Positions 41,789 to 50,909 of a DNA stretch of 64,000 bases are shown here, one piece after another; positions within the stretch are counted from its first letter, which is position 1, and every line of letters starts with the position of its first letter. The notes beneath the pieces were generated by a model. That model saw only the letters and a program-made list of their open reading frames with translations. It was not told the DNA's origin and made no database searches. The translations under genes and the position numbers were made by a program. Where the stretch lies: NCBI RefSeq assembly GCF_015207755.1, contig NZ_JADEWH010000005.1, positions 248,001 to 312,000 of the forward strand. The letters run 5' to 3'. The stretch comes from Nodularia sp. LEGE 06071 (GTDB lineage Bacteria; Cyanobacteriota; Cyanobacteriia; Cyanobacteriales; Nostocaceae).

Positions 41789-41934
41789 ATATTTATTAGT
41801 TGTCAGCCGTGAGATACCATTTGGGATAATCAGTTTAAATTTCCGCCAGTCTATTAGATTAACTCCCCAATGCGGATTAGGGACATCCAAAGAAAAATAC
41901 TCAACTACCTAACGCAAAAAAACTCTCAAAACAT

Positions 41935-42024
41935 CCAGTTCCCCTCCTCGCTTGCGGGGAGGGGCTAGGGGTGGGGTTTTATGACACAAAAGAAAGAGAA
42001 TTTCCCGACTTTTGTCTACCGTAG
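41935..42024. mobile_element. MITE-like element, family 2, partial inverted copy
   Basis: Read on the minus strand, it begins CTACGGTAGACAAAAGTCGG and follows the family through the CCCCACCCCTAGCCCCTCC block, then stops matching. The other end is missing. It is inverted relative to the copy at 39973, with the ABC ATPase gene between them. Confidence 0.75.
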
Positions 42025-42053
42025 CCAGCAAAGGGGACAGTGAAAAACGAAAT

Positions 42054-42839
42054 TTAAGAATTGTCTCCCAAAGCCTTTCTAATTGTTTCAGTATCCAATT
42101 CTAATAATTCTGCTATCTCCTGAATGCTGAGTCCCCGTTGCACAAGCTTGGGCAAAATATTTAATTTGGCTTTTATTTCCCCTTCTTCTTTTGCTTCTTG
42201 ATAAACTCTAGTTTCTTTCAGCAAGTTTAAATTCAGCATGGATTCTATTTCCTCGCGGCTTAAATTAGGAAACTTGTAGACAACGATTGTCTCTATAAAT
42301 TCTATAACTTTTTTTTGGATGAGAGTATCTGTCAATTCCTCCCTAGCTTTTTCAATGAGAGTTTTGGCGAGTTCTTCAGCTTTGTTTTCATTCTCTACAA
42401 CTAAGCGAACAATTCCTACTCCCAGAGAATTATTTGGTAAATCTTCGAGTTCGTCCAGGTAAAAGCGACGCAGATGAGGTGACAACAAAGAACGATAACG
42501 CAGGGGATAGCTACGTTCATTACTGCGTTTGTCATAGATAACTATTGCCAACCAATCAGGGTTAAGTGGTTGATACTGGGTGAAATAAAGGAAAATACTG
42601 GTAAAAAGTCGATCATAAAATTCCTCGTCTTTGTAAAACTGAATTTCTACAAAGTACAGTGGTTGATTAGGGAATGTTTCCAGGGGAGAAAATAACCCAT
42701 CTAATCGAAAGCTTTTTTGTTTAATTTCTGGTGCGCTAAACTCATAGGTATTAGTGTTCGTATCAGGCGCACCAATAATTTCAAAGAAAATATGGGGGAA
42801 TTCTTTAAATATTTCGTAGAAAATTGCATCTGTTTTCAT
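42054..42839 (-). CDS. DUF2887 / Rpn-type PD-(D/E)XK nuclease-like protein
   Basis: 261 residues. MKTDAIFYEIFKEFPHIFFE at the N-terminus and FSPLETFPNQPLYFVEIQFYKDEEFYDRLF, with the catalytic-type E-x-Q motif, are typical of the DUF2887/Rpn group that is abundant in cyanobacteria. The C-terminal LPKLVQRGLSIQEIAELLELD is the helix-turn-helix-like tail seen in these proteins. Rpn proteins in E. coli promote recombination and cleave DNA; the role here is unknown. Confidence 0.85.
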   Translation of the reverse strand: MKTDAIFYEIFKEFPHIFFEIIGAPDTNTNTYEFSAPEIKQKSFRLDGLFSPLETFPNQPLYFVEIQFYKDEEFYDRLFTSIFLYFTQYQPLNPDWLAIVIYDKRSNERSYPLRYRSLLSPHLRRFYLDELEDLPNNSLGVGIVRLVVENENKAEELAKTLIEKAREELTDTLIQKKVIEFIETIVVYKFPNLSREEIESMLNLNLLKETRVYQEAKEEGEIKAKLNILPKLVQRGLSIQEIAELLELDTETIRKALGDNS

Positions 42840-42981
42840 GATTAAGAATTCCTAAATATCCCCACATTTTATCTCCCAAACTCTTCCCCACTCCCCATTC
42901 CCCAACTTGTTACAAAAATAACTGTCAATTGCCAGTCGAAAATGAGATGATGTAAGAACTCAAGCAAAAGGTAAAGAATTG

Positions 42982-43335
42982 TTATTTTTCCTCCTCCGGT
43001 TCTTGTTGGAGAATAGCTTCACAGTATTGAATGAGAGTAGTCAGGCGATCGCTGATCGTCTTCAGCCTCCCTTCGGCCGTCGATGCTTGCCGCGATCCTT
43101 GGAAAAACATGACATCAATTTCCAACAAGCGCAACTGCTTACTAATTTCCGTCCGATAGGATTGTACCCGCGAACTTCCTTCAGGCAAAGGAATAATCTG
43201 CTGCCGAAACATTTGCTGCAACAAGGATACACCCTTTCGCAGATTAGGTGCGGTTACTTCGGTAGCGGTGGTATCAGAACGTACTTGCTCTAGCAAAGTT
43301 GCTAGTGTCTGATATTTCTCAAGATTTAGAGACAT
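42982..43335 (-). CDS. patD: PatD-like protein (heterocyst frequency control)
   Basis: A 117-residue helical protein. YRTEISKQLRLLEIDVMFFQGSRQ and RLTTLIQYCEAIL agree with my memory of the PatD family, a Nostocales regulator reported to affect FtsZ assembly and heterocyst frequency. It is monocistronic and divergent from rsh. The assignment rests on motif memory and length; without a database match it should be treated as probable. Confidence 0.6.
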   Translation of the reverse strand: MSLNLEKYQTLATLLEQVRSDTTATEVTAPNLRKGVSLLQQMFRQQIIPLPEGSSRVQSYRTEISKQLRLLEIDVMFFQGSRQASTAEGRLKTISDRLTTLIQYCEAILQQEPEEEK

Positions 43336-43416
43336 TCAGTGCTAGTTAAGATAGTATTAATGTCAAGAAAATTATCTTTTACAATAAAGTTTCTCAACTT
43401 CTTATTAAAAAGCATA

Positions 43417-43445
43417 AGCCTCAAATTACTCTTTGAGGTTTTATT
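43417..43445 (+). terminator. Terminator-like hairpin upstream of rsh
   Basis: CCTCAAA, loop TTACTC, TTTGAGG, then TTTTATTT. It points toward rsh on the plus strand, but no plus-strand gene lies upstream. It could end a small RNA or act as a leader attenuator for rsh. Confidence 0.6.
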
Positions 43446-43494
43446 TGCCATAAATGGAATTTTCAACCTATGATTTTTTAATCCCGGTATGGAT

Positions 43495-43511
43495 AATTAC
43501 CATAGGTAATT
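43495..43511. promoter_or_regulatory. 17-bp palindrome upstream of rsh
   Basis: AATTACC-ATA-GGTAATT is a perfect inverted repeat 106 bases before the rsh ATG. Outer arms TGATTTT (43471) and AAAATCA (43514) extend the symmetry. It looks like a dimeric-regulator operator, but no regulator can be named. Confidence 0.5.
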
Positions 43512-43617
43512 AGAAAATCATTTTCATTTCTGCTTGCAGATAGCATTTTCTGTCCATAATGCTATCCATTGCGTTCATTTCTCACTTAATCTACCGATCA
43601 CCTTTAATTCTTATTGT

Positions 43618-45888
43618 ATGAGCAGCATACTGATAAATTCCACAACCGATCTCGCTCTTCCGGAATGGCTGATCAAATGCTTAAGAGAATCTTCAGCATA
43701 TAAGGGCGAAGCCGAAGAACACCGAAAATATAGTGATGCCGTCTTAATTGGTCAGGCATTTGAATTTGCTTATCAACTGCATGAGGGACAGTACCGCAAA
43801 TCGGGTGAACTATATATTAGTCATCCCGTTGCTGTAGCTGGATTGCTGCGAGATTTGGGGGGCAGTCCTGCTATGATAGCAGCTGGATTTCTTCATGATG
43901 TAGTTGAAGATACAGATGTCACAAGCGAAGATATAGAATCACGCTTTGGGCCAGAAGTCCGGCAATTGGTAGAAGGTGTCACCAAGCTGTCTAAAATAAA
44001 TTTCACCAGCAAAACCGAAAGCCAAGCGGAAAACTTCCGGCGGATGTTTTTGGCTATGGCGCAGGATATCCGGGTAATTGTGGTGAAACTGGCAGACCGT
44101 TTGCATAATATGCGAACTTTACAATATATGTCAGAATCCAGCCGCCGTCGCAGCGCTCAAGAAACCAGAGATATATTTGCCCCCTTAGCAAATCGCTTGG
44201 GAATGTGGCGGATAAAATGGGAATTGGAAGACTTGTCTTTCAAATATCTGGAACCAGAAGCTTTTCGCCAAATGCAGGAACACGTTTCCGAAAAACGGAC
44301 GGCGCGAGAAGAGAAACTGGCGAAAACTACAGATATGTTGCGAGAGCGTTTGCAGCAAGCCGGCATTCACTGTCATGATATTAGTGGTCGTCCCAAGCAC
44401 CTTTATAGCATTTATCAAAAAATGCAAAGGCAGCAAAAAGAATTTCATGAAATTTACGATTTGGCTGCCCTGCGGATTATAGTCCAGACCAATGAAGAAT
44501 GCTATCGGGCTTTGGCAGTAGTTCATGATGCTTTTCGCCCGATTCCCTCTCGATTTAAGGATTACATTGGATTGCCCAAGCCTAACCGATACCAGTCGTT
44601 GCATACTGGAGTGATTGGACTGACTGGCCGTCCTTTGGAGATTCAAATTCGGACTGTAGAAATGCATCATGTCGCTGAATATGGGATTGCAGCCCATTGG
44701 AAGTACAAAGAAACAGGTGGTTCTACTAGCCAGTTGACAAATGCAGATGAAAAGTTTACTTGGTTAAGACATCTGCTGGAATGGCAAAGTGATCTCAAGG
44801 ACGCTCAAGAATATCTTGATAGTGTCAAAGACAATCTATTTGAAGATGATGTCTATGTCTTCACCCCAAAGGGGGATGTTGTACCTTTAAGCCCTGGTGC
44901 TACGTGTATAGATTTTGCTTATCATATTCATACGGAAGTCGGCAACCACTGTGCAGGGGCGCGGGTGAATGGTCGCATGGTACCTTTGTCAACGGGGTTG
45001 CAAAATGGCGCGATTGTCGAGATTATTACCCAAAAGAACAGCCATCCCAGTTTGGATTGGTTGAACTTTGCCAGGAGTTCGGCTGCGAAGTATCGGATTA
45101 AACAATGGTACAAGCGATCGCGCCGCGATGAAAATGTAGCTCGTGGACGAGAATTATTAGAAAAGGAACTGGGTAAAACAGGTTTTGATAACTTGCTGAA
45201 ATCAGAAGCCATGCATATCGTGGCGGAAAAGTGTAATTACCACAGCACGGAAGATTTACTCGCAGGTTTGGGTTACGGTGAAATTACTCTCAACCTAGTG
45301 CTAAATCGCTGGCGAGAAGTAGCTAAAGGACAACAACCTGCTAACGTTATTCCTTTATTTCCCGGAAAAGAACTACCAACCACATCAAAAACTGTCCGCG
45401 ATGCGCCTCCCCACAGCACACGTCCTTGTGATTCACCCATTATCGGCGTAGAAGGTTTGGTGTATCACTTAGCTGGGTGTTGTACCCCAATAGCTGGTGA
45501 ACCAATTATTGGTGTGGTAACAAGAGGTAGAGGAATTTCTGTCCATCGCCAAGGGTGCAATAATTTAGAGACTGTGGAGTATGAGCGCTTAGTACCAGTA
45601 AGTTGGAACTCAGCCACCGAACATATCAGCCGTCCCCACACTTACCCAGTGAATGTGCAAATCGAAGCCCTTGACCGTGTGGGAGTATTGAAGGATATTT
45701 TATCCCGGTTGAGTGACCAGGGGATCAATGTGCGTCATGCACAGGTGAAAACTTCCATTGGTCAACCAGCGTTGATTGATTTAGGAATAGATATACGCGA
45801 TCGCTTACAACTAGAGCAAGTATTTACTCAAATCAAGAAAATGAGCGACATTTTAAACATCCGTCGCCTTGGTCAAATTGACGAATAG
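43618..45888 (+). CDS. Bifunctional (p)ppGpp synthetase/hydrolase (Rel/SpoT)
   Basis: 756 residues from the ATG at 43618 (MSSILINSTTDLALPEW); a further upstream ATG at 43534 adds 28 unconserved residues. Domain order: HD hydrolase (HPVAVAGLL, then FLHDVVEDTD), synthetase (RPKHLYSIYQKM, YDLAALRIIV, NRYQSLHT), TGS (DVYVFTPKGDVVPLSPGAT), a zinc-finger/helical region with CCTPIAGE, and a C-terminal ACT domain (IEALDRVGVLKDIL). The synthetase carries RFKDYI, the RxKD motif of bifunctional enzymes, and HD is intact, so both making and breaking of ppGpp are expected. Confidence 0.96.
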   Translation: MSSILINSTTDLALPEWLIKCLRESSAYKGEAEEHRKYSDAVLIGQAFEFAYQLHEGQYRKSGELYISHPVAVAGLLRDLGGSPAMIAAGFLHDVVEDTDVTSEDIESRFGPEVRQLVEGVTKLSKINFTSKTESQAENFRRMFLAMAQDIRVIVVKLADRLHNMRTLQYMSESSRRRSAQETRDIFAPLANRLGMWRIKWELEDLSFKYLEPEAFRQMQEHVSEKRTAREEKLAKTTDMLRERLQQAGIHCHDISGRPKHLYSIYQKMQRQQKEFHEIYDLAALRIIVQTNEECYRALAVVHDAFRPIPSRFKDYIGLPKPNRYQSLHTGVIGLTGRPLEIQIRTVEMHHVAEYGIAAHWKYKETGGSTSQLTNADEKFTWLRHLLEWQSDLKDAQEYLDSVKDNLFEDDVYVFTPKGDVVPLSPGATCIDFAYHIHTEVGNHCAGARVNGRMVPLSTGLQNGAIVEIITQKNSHPSLDWLNFARSSAAKYRIKQWYKRSRRDENVARGRELLEKELGKTGFDNLLKSEAMHIVAEKCNYHSTEDLLAGLGYGEITLNLVLNRWREVAKGQQPANVIPLFPGKELPTTSKTVRDAPPHSTRPCDSPIIGVEGLVYHLAGCCTPIAGEPIIGVVTRGRGISVHRQGCNNLETVEYERLVPVSWNSATEHISRPHTYPVNVQIEALDRVGVLKDILSRLSDQGINVRHAQVKTSIGQPALIDLGIDIRDRLQLEQVFTQIKKMSDILNIRRLGQIDE

Positions 45889-46030
45889 TAGGGAAACAAA
45901 AAACACAGTGTTTCTTACTTGGGAGGGTGTGTTATGGGCTAATGTCCTAACGCACCTAGATTTAACTGTGGAGCCAATCCAAAATCCAAAATTCAAAATC
46001 TAAAATTCTCTGACCAGGAGAGCCGAAAAT

Positions 46031-47077
46031 TTAGTTGGGGTGACTAACATTAATAGACTGCAACATTTTTTCTCGCTTCTTCCGGGCAATTTCTTGTAAA
46101 TCTACTGTTCTATCAGTCTCATCGACAATTTCACCGGTGATTACTTCCAGCACATCTTCCAAAGTGACCACACCAGCCACACCTCCATATTCATCAACAA
46201 CCACAGCCAGATGTTCACGCGCTGCGATGAAATTTTTCATCAGTTTATCGGCTGGAATTATTTCAGGAACGAAGTTAACTTTTCGAGCTAAATTAGCAAT
46301 GTTTTCCTGATTATTTCCTTCAACCATCGCTGTGAGTAAATTCTCCTTTAAAGCAAATCCAATTACTTGATCAATAAACTCATCAACTACAATAATCCGG
46401 GTATGTTGAGAAGCAATAATATCTTTTTTGGCTTCCTCAAGAGTTAGATGACCTAGGATATATGTCAACATAATTCGCGGTGTCATCAAATCTGCGGCTG
46501 TGACATCATTTAATCTAAACACCCGTTGGATCATTTCTGCTTCATCGCTTTGAATAATCCCCTCTTGTTGACCAATATTCGCCAGCAGCTTAATTTCCGC
46601 CTCATTTGTAGTTGGTCGTTTTTTGGTTTTAAAAAAGCGTGCCGTCAGATTTTCGATAATCCACACTAAGGGTGTGAAAGCTATAGAAAGTCCAGTCACA
46701 GGTAAAGCTGTGAGCATGGCAATTTGTTCAGAATAGCGCTCTCCAATTGTCTTCGGAATGATTTCAGCAAAGATGATAATCAAGAAGGTAAACATTCCCG
46801 AAAATATCCCCAGCCAAGTATCTCCTAATACTTGACTCGCAATGCTACCTGTAATAATACTGCCAACAATATTAAAAATATTATTCATTATAACAATGGT
46901 TGCAATCGGTCGATTCATATTTTCTCGAATCGCCAAAAGTGCAACGGCTGAAGGATTATTTGATTGTGCTAATTGTCTGACTCTGAGGGTAGAAACAGAA
47001 AACAGCGCTGTTTCTGTACTAGAACAAAGCGCTGAACCTAAAATAACAACCAACACAATGATTACAAGCTGTAGCAT
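46031..47077 (-). CDS. CNNM/CorC-type hemolysin-family membrane protein
   Basis: 348 residues from the ATG at 47077 (MLQLVIIVLVVILGSALCSS); an ATG at 47134 would add 19. The DUF21 membrane domain (four helices, SSTETALFSVS, FAEIIPKTIGERYSE) is followed by two CBS domains (VTAADLMTPRIML; LAVVVDEYGGVAGVVTLEDVLE). The family handles Mg2+ or Co2+ homeostasis. Confidence 0.92.
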   Translation of the reverse strand: MLQLVIIVLVVILGSALCSSTETALFSVSTLRVRQLAQSNNPSAVALLAIRENMNRPIATIVIMNNIFNIVGSIITGSIASQVLGDTWLGIFSGMFTFLIIIFAEIIPKTIGERYSEQIAMLTALPVTGLSIAFTPLVWIIENLTARFFKTKKRPTTNEAEIKLLANIGQQEGIIQSDEAEMIQRVFRLNDVTAADLMTPRIMLTYILGHLTLEEAKKDIIASQHTRIIVVDEFIDQVIGFALKENLLTAMVEGNNQENIANLARKVNFVPEIIPADKLMKNFIAAREHLAVVVDEYGGVAGVVTLEDVLEVITGEIVDETDRTVDLQEIARKKREKMLQSINVSHPN

Positions 47078-47383
47078 AAAGATTCCCAAGTATGGGAAGA
47101 AAATTTTGGGTTGAGTACCGCAAAGGGGAAGCAAAAATTCAAAAAAACCTTATTCTCGGCTGTTTGGCGGTTTTTTTTGGTGCTTGATTTCCTCTGTGCT
47201 GCATTAGCGATAGCTAACCATTTTAGCTGATTTTTTTGATTTTATCAATCAAACCTACCCTTGGTCTTCCCTCTTCTGCTTGTCTACCGTATACATAGGA
47301 AGGCTGGGATTCTGAGTAGTTCACCTCAGCCACATATACGTCATGATAAATAGTAGTGCATCTATTTATCTGTTTAAATTCTT
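47078..47383. other. Divergent spacer
   Basis: 306 bases between divergent genes. A T-run (47168-47178) after GGCTGTTTGGCGG is seen, but no good stem. No gene supported. Confidence 0.35.
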
Positions 47384-48100
47384 ATGCCACAAATATTTCC
47401 CGGAGAAGTATTCGCCAAGACTGCGGATTTTGATCATGGTATTCGCCAACTCTTACCCCGATATGATGAAATGTTGGAGGTAATTACTCGGTGTCTCCCT
47501 ACTACAAGTCGCCGCATTTTAGAACTAGGTTGCGGTACAGGGGAACTGACTCTGAAAATCTTGCAGCGCTTTCCCGATGCGGAAATCATTGCTCTAGATT
47601 ACTCACCGCGAATGTTGCAATGTGCCGGTGATAAAATCACATCTGCTGGATATCAACAACAATGGACTGGGATACAAGCAGATTTTGGCGAATGGGCAGA
47701 AAATCCCGAAAAGCTGGATATTGGTAGCGAATTTGATGCTTGTGTGTCATCTTTGGCAATTCACCATCTCGATGATCAGATGAAGCTGAAGTTATTTCAA
47801 CGAATTGCGGCAAGTCTTAGCCAAGGCGGATATTTTGGCAATGCAGACCCAACATTACCAGAATCACCTGTCCTAGCAGAAGTTTACCAGGCAGCACGAG
47901 AGGAATGGGCAGCTGCACAGGGAATTAATTTAACAGAGGTGCGGGCTAAAGTTGGTAGTAGCAGTCAGCAAGGATACTCTAGTCAAGACCAACTCGCTAC
48001 TGTAGATACGCAATTACAAATGCTGGCTACATCTGGGTTTAAGACCGTAACAGTACCTTGGAAATATTACGGTTTAGCTGTGTTTGCTGCTTGGATCTAA
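47384..48100 (+). CDS. SAM-dependent methyltransferase
   Basis: A 238-residue class I methyltransferase. Motif I is ILELGCGTGELTLKIL, the acidic loop EIIALDYSPRML, and then VSSLAIHHLDDQ. The C-terminal QDQLATVDTQLQMLATSGFKTVTVPWKYYGLAVFAA is typical of small-molecule methyltransferases. Substrate unknown. It ends next to a convergent gene, with a palindromic hairpin between. Confidence 0.87.
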   Translation: MPQIFPGEVFAKTADFDHGIRQLLPRYDEMLEVITRCLPTTSRRILELGCGTGELTLKILQRFPDAEIIALDYSPRMLQCAGDKITSAGYQQQWTGIQADFGEWAENPEKLDIGSEFDACVSSLAIHHLDDQMKLKLFQRIAASLSQGGYFGNADPTLPESPVLAEVYQAAREEWAAAQGINLTEVRAKVGSSSQQGYSSQDQLATVDTQLQMLATSGFKTVTVPWKYYGLAVFAAWI

Positions 48101-48115
48101 AAAATGCACTTCTAG

Positions 48116-48135
48116 AGACGCGATAAATCGCGTCT
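48116..48135. repeat. Perfect hairpin between convergent genes
   Basis: AGACGCGAT-AA-ATCGCGTCT is a perfect nine-base-pair inverted repeat. It has no T-tract on either side. It may block read-through between convergent transcripts or be a dispersed palindrome. Confidence 0.6.
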
Positions 48136-48146
48136 GAGTGCTGAGT

Positions 48147-49073
48147 TTATATAGCATCCCAGGCGGTTCCTTTATAGCCATAATCGAAAATTTCTGGATG
48201 CAAAATTTCTGCCAAAATTTCGAGAGAATCTGCTAGGCGTGGCCCTGGACGATTGAAGAAGGCATTACCATCAGTAATATAAACTCTGCCACTGTGGCTA
48301 GCGTGAAGTTTTTGCCAATCTGGACGTTGAGTTAATAATTTGGCTTCTTGACGAGTCCGATTTAAATCAAAGCCACAGGGCATAAAAATGATAATATCTG
48401 GATTGCTCTGTAACAATGTTTCCCAAGGCACACAAGCAGAGGGCTGACCTGTAAGACTAAACTGTGACTGACCTCCTGCTAAGTTCACTAGTTCAGGAAT
48501 CCAATTGGCGGCGGTCATTAAAGGATCTGTCCACTCAATACAGGCGACTGTGGGTACTTCTGTTAAAGAAAGCCCTTGGAGTTTGCTCTGACAAATTGTG
48601 ACGCGAGCTGCTAAATTTTCTAATACGTGAACTGAGTCTACGCCAAATATATTTCCTACGCGCTCAATATCTTGCCAAACATCTTCCAGAAGATTAGGTT
48701 TTAAGGAAATAATCTGAGGTGAGCTGTGGACGAGACTAGCAACAGCTTTTTCTACATCTGCAAGGCTGACTGCACAGACATCACACTGGTCTTGAGTGAT
48801 AATGTGGGTGGGTTGTAATTTCTCTAAAATATCTGTTTTGATTTGATAGATGCTTAAAGCCGATTGTAATAAATCATTGACATCATCGTGAATTTTGCGG
48901 CTAGGATCATCGGAGCTTAAGCGTGCTTGGGTACAAACGGGAAGATTTTGAATTTCTGGAGGGTAATCACATTCATGCGATCGCCCGACAATTTTATCTG
49001 TCAATCCCAGGGCGGCCAAAATCTCGGTTCCACCGGGAATCAGAGAAACAATCCTCACACTGTCATTTGCCAT
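48147..49073 (-). CDS. BtuF-like cobalamin-binding protein
   Basis: 308 residues with the class III periplasmic-binding fold. RIVSLIPGGTEILAALGLTDKIVGRSHECDYP and HIITQDQCDVCAVS are hallmarks of the BtuF/YvrC group. No signal peptide is present, as in many cyanobacterial homologues, so it may be cytoplasmic. No transporter gene is adjacent and no B12-riboswitch motif was seen upstream. Confidence 0.83.
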   Translation of the reverse strand: MANDSVRIVSLIPGGTEILAALGLTDKIVGRSHECDYPPEIQNLPVCTQARLSSDDPSRKIHDDVNDLLQSALSIYQIKTDILEKLQPTHIITQDQCDVCAVSLADVEKAVASLVHSSPQIISLKPNLLEDVWQDIERVGNIFGVDSVHVLENLAARVTICQSKLQGLSLTEVPTVACIEWTDPLMTAANWIPELVNLAGGQSQFSLTGQPSACVPWETLLQSNPDIIIFMPCGFDLNRTRQEAKLLTQRPDWQKLHASHSGRVYITDGNAFFNRPGPRLADSLEILAEILHPEIFDYGYKGTAWDAI

Positions 49074-49379
49074 TGAACTACCTCTAGAACATCTGCTATT
49101 ATTTCAATTCTTGCAAACTTTCAGCATCAGGGTATCTTTCTTTAGGTGAATACGCGATCGCTCTAGTAGTAAGTATTTATACGATTAATTAGTAATTATT
49201 TATTCTGAGATATCCATCTAATTTTTTGGCTCATCAGTTTTAGCCGCTAGTTTTTTGCGCTCTTCTGGGAGCAAGCCGCTTGATAGGTAAGCAGTCTGAG
49301 GGTTGGAAATTTACTATTATATGGTATTCATACAAAAGTTATATCCTCAGTAAAATGTGATATTCAATACTAATCTTTA
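49074..49379. other. 306-base spacer
   Basis: A spacer with one HIP1-type site (49152). I see no cobalamin riboswitch core and no gene. Confidence 0.35.
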
Positions 49380-49622
49380 TTACTGTATGGAGTCAGGTTG
49401 AGATGATTCTAAAACGCCACTGCGAATCATCAGTTTTGGCCAAATCAACAGAAAAAATCCCATCCATGTGAAGACAGGGATGCAAACTAGGACGGTTAGC
49501 CAAATAGTTTGGAATAATAACCAACTACCGCTCATCAGTGTTACACCTGTCAGCATAATCGACCAGGGCTGACACCACCAAGGTTTGTAGTGCCAGGGAC
49601 TTAAAGGTTTCTGTTCAGACAT
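49380..49622 (-). CDS. Small membrane protein (DUF6737-like)
   Basis: 80 residues from the ATG at 49622 (MSEQKPLSPWHYKPWWCQPW), with two hydrophobic helices. The Trp-rich PWHYKPWWCQPWSIMLTG start is typical of a small conserved cyanobacterial membrane protein. A longer frame from 49754 would overlap the murG stop by four bases and add 44 residues of lower conservation. It lies directly downstream of murG and may be co-transcribed. The function is unknown. Confidence 0.65.
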   Translation of the reverse strand: MSEQKPLSPWHYKPWWCQPWSIMLTGVTLMSGSWLLFQTIWLTVLVCIPVFTWMGFFLLIWPKLMIRSGVLESSQPDSIQ

Positions 49623-49750
49623 TGGTCTTATTTGATCAGGGACTTGCAATTCCCAAATTATCCCATCTGGAGATGGAATGACACAATTACTTTTTGCGCG
49701 GATTTTATTTTTTGCCGCTATTCTGCCCAGGAGATGTATTTGTTCATAGT

Positions 49751-50827
49751 TCACTGCTCAACTATTTCACGGACTAAAGAAGCTAACTTTTCGGCACTAT
49801 CAGGAACTGCGATCGCCTTAGCATTTTCTGCCATCTTGGCTAATTCGGTTGGTGATTGTAATAAATTTAAAACCTGAGTTTGCAATATCTCTGTGGTTAA
49901 CTCTGATTGCTTAAAAGTTAAGGCTGCACCAGATTGAGTAAATACATCTGCATTGTAAGTTTGATGGTCTTCCGCCGCAAAGGGGTAAGGAATCAAGATC
50001 GCTGGGGTTCCACATATCCCTAATTCTGTCAAACTACCAGCACCAGCCCGACTAATGGCTAAATTGGCTCGTCTTAATAATGCCGCCATATTATCGTAAA
50101 ACGGTAATGCTATGTATTGTGAATGCTTGAGGCGATCGGCTTCCGGATCGCGATCGCCTGTCAAATGTACCACATAAGCACCTGCATCAAACCAAGCAGC
50201 AGCTGACTGGCGCACTAACTGATTCACCGCCACCGCCCCCTGACTTCCCCCAAAGACCACAATTAAAGGAACACCATCCGGAATTGGTAAATCCAGTGAT
50301 GTATCAAGTCCTGCATCCAGAAATTGAGACCGCACAGGAGTACCCACCCAGACATTTTTCGCACGAGGTAAATACTTACTAGCCTCGGCAAATCCTAAAG
50401 CCACCACACTGCACCAAGGGCCAAAAAATCGGGTGACTTTACCTGGGAAAGCGTTAGATTCATGAAAAATTACAGGTAATCCCAGGGAACACGCCGCAAT
50501 GACACTTGGTCCAGCGATATAACCCCCTGTAGTGACTACACCTTGAAAATTACCTTGTTTGAGGATGCGCCGTACTTCCAGAATCGCCGCCATCAGCTGA
50601 CCCAAGATGCGTAGTGTGGATAATCCAAATCCTTGCTGGAACCCTTCAACTGCAATAGTATTCAAAGGATACTGTTTGGGGACAAGTTGAGTTTCTAAAC
50701 GATTGGGGACACCCAGCCATTCTATTTGATAATCTGGCAATTTCTCGGCCAGTGCGATCGCCGGAAACAAGTGTCCACCTGTCCCACTGGCAGCTATTAA
50801 TAATTTTATCGGTGCGTTTGCCATCAA
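49751..50827 (-). CDS. murG: MurG, UDP-GlcNAc transferase (lipid II synthesis)
   Basis: 358 residues (or 357 from Met2). It adds GlcNAc to lipid I at the inner face of the membrane. Motifs: SGTGGHLFPAIALAE, VTTGGYIAGPSVIAAC, VIFHESNAFPGKVTRF, VFGGSQGAVAVNQLV and ISRAGAGSLTELGICGTPAILIPYP. All are intact. It is the true peptidoglycan MurG, in contrast to the GT28 relative at 35690. Confidence 0.96.
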   Translation of the reverse strand: MMANAPIKLLIAASGTGGHLFPAIALAEKLPDYQIEWLGVPNRLETQLVPKQYPLNTIAVEGFQQGFGLSTLRILGQLMAAILEVRRILKQGNFQGVVTTGGYIAGPSVIAACSLGLPVIFHESNAFPGKVTRFFGPWCSVVALGFAEASKYLPRAKNVWVGTPVRSQFLDAGLDTSLDLPIPDGVPLIVVFGGSQGAVAVNQLVRQSAAAWFDAGAYVVHLTGDRDPEADRLKHSQYIALPFYDNMAALLRRANLAISRAGAGSLTELGICGTPAILIPYPFAAEDHQTYNADVFTQSGAALTFKQSELTTEILQTQVLNLLQSPTELAKMAENAKAIAVPDSAEKLASLVREIVEQ

Positions 50828-50909
50828 AACTCTACCGTTTAGCGCTTAGGTTATCTAAGATAAAACAATTTCCTGACGTTCTCTACTCAAATCAGTAAAC
50901 TCTTACTAA

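Noticed and set aside
49074-49379. Possible cobalamin riboswitch before the BtuF-like gene
   Set aside because: I looked for a B12-box-like core and paired arms and found none.
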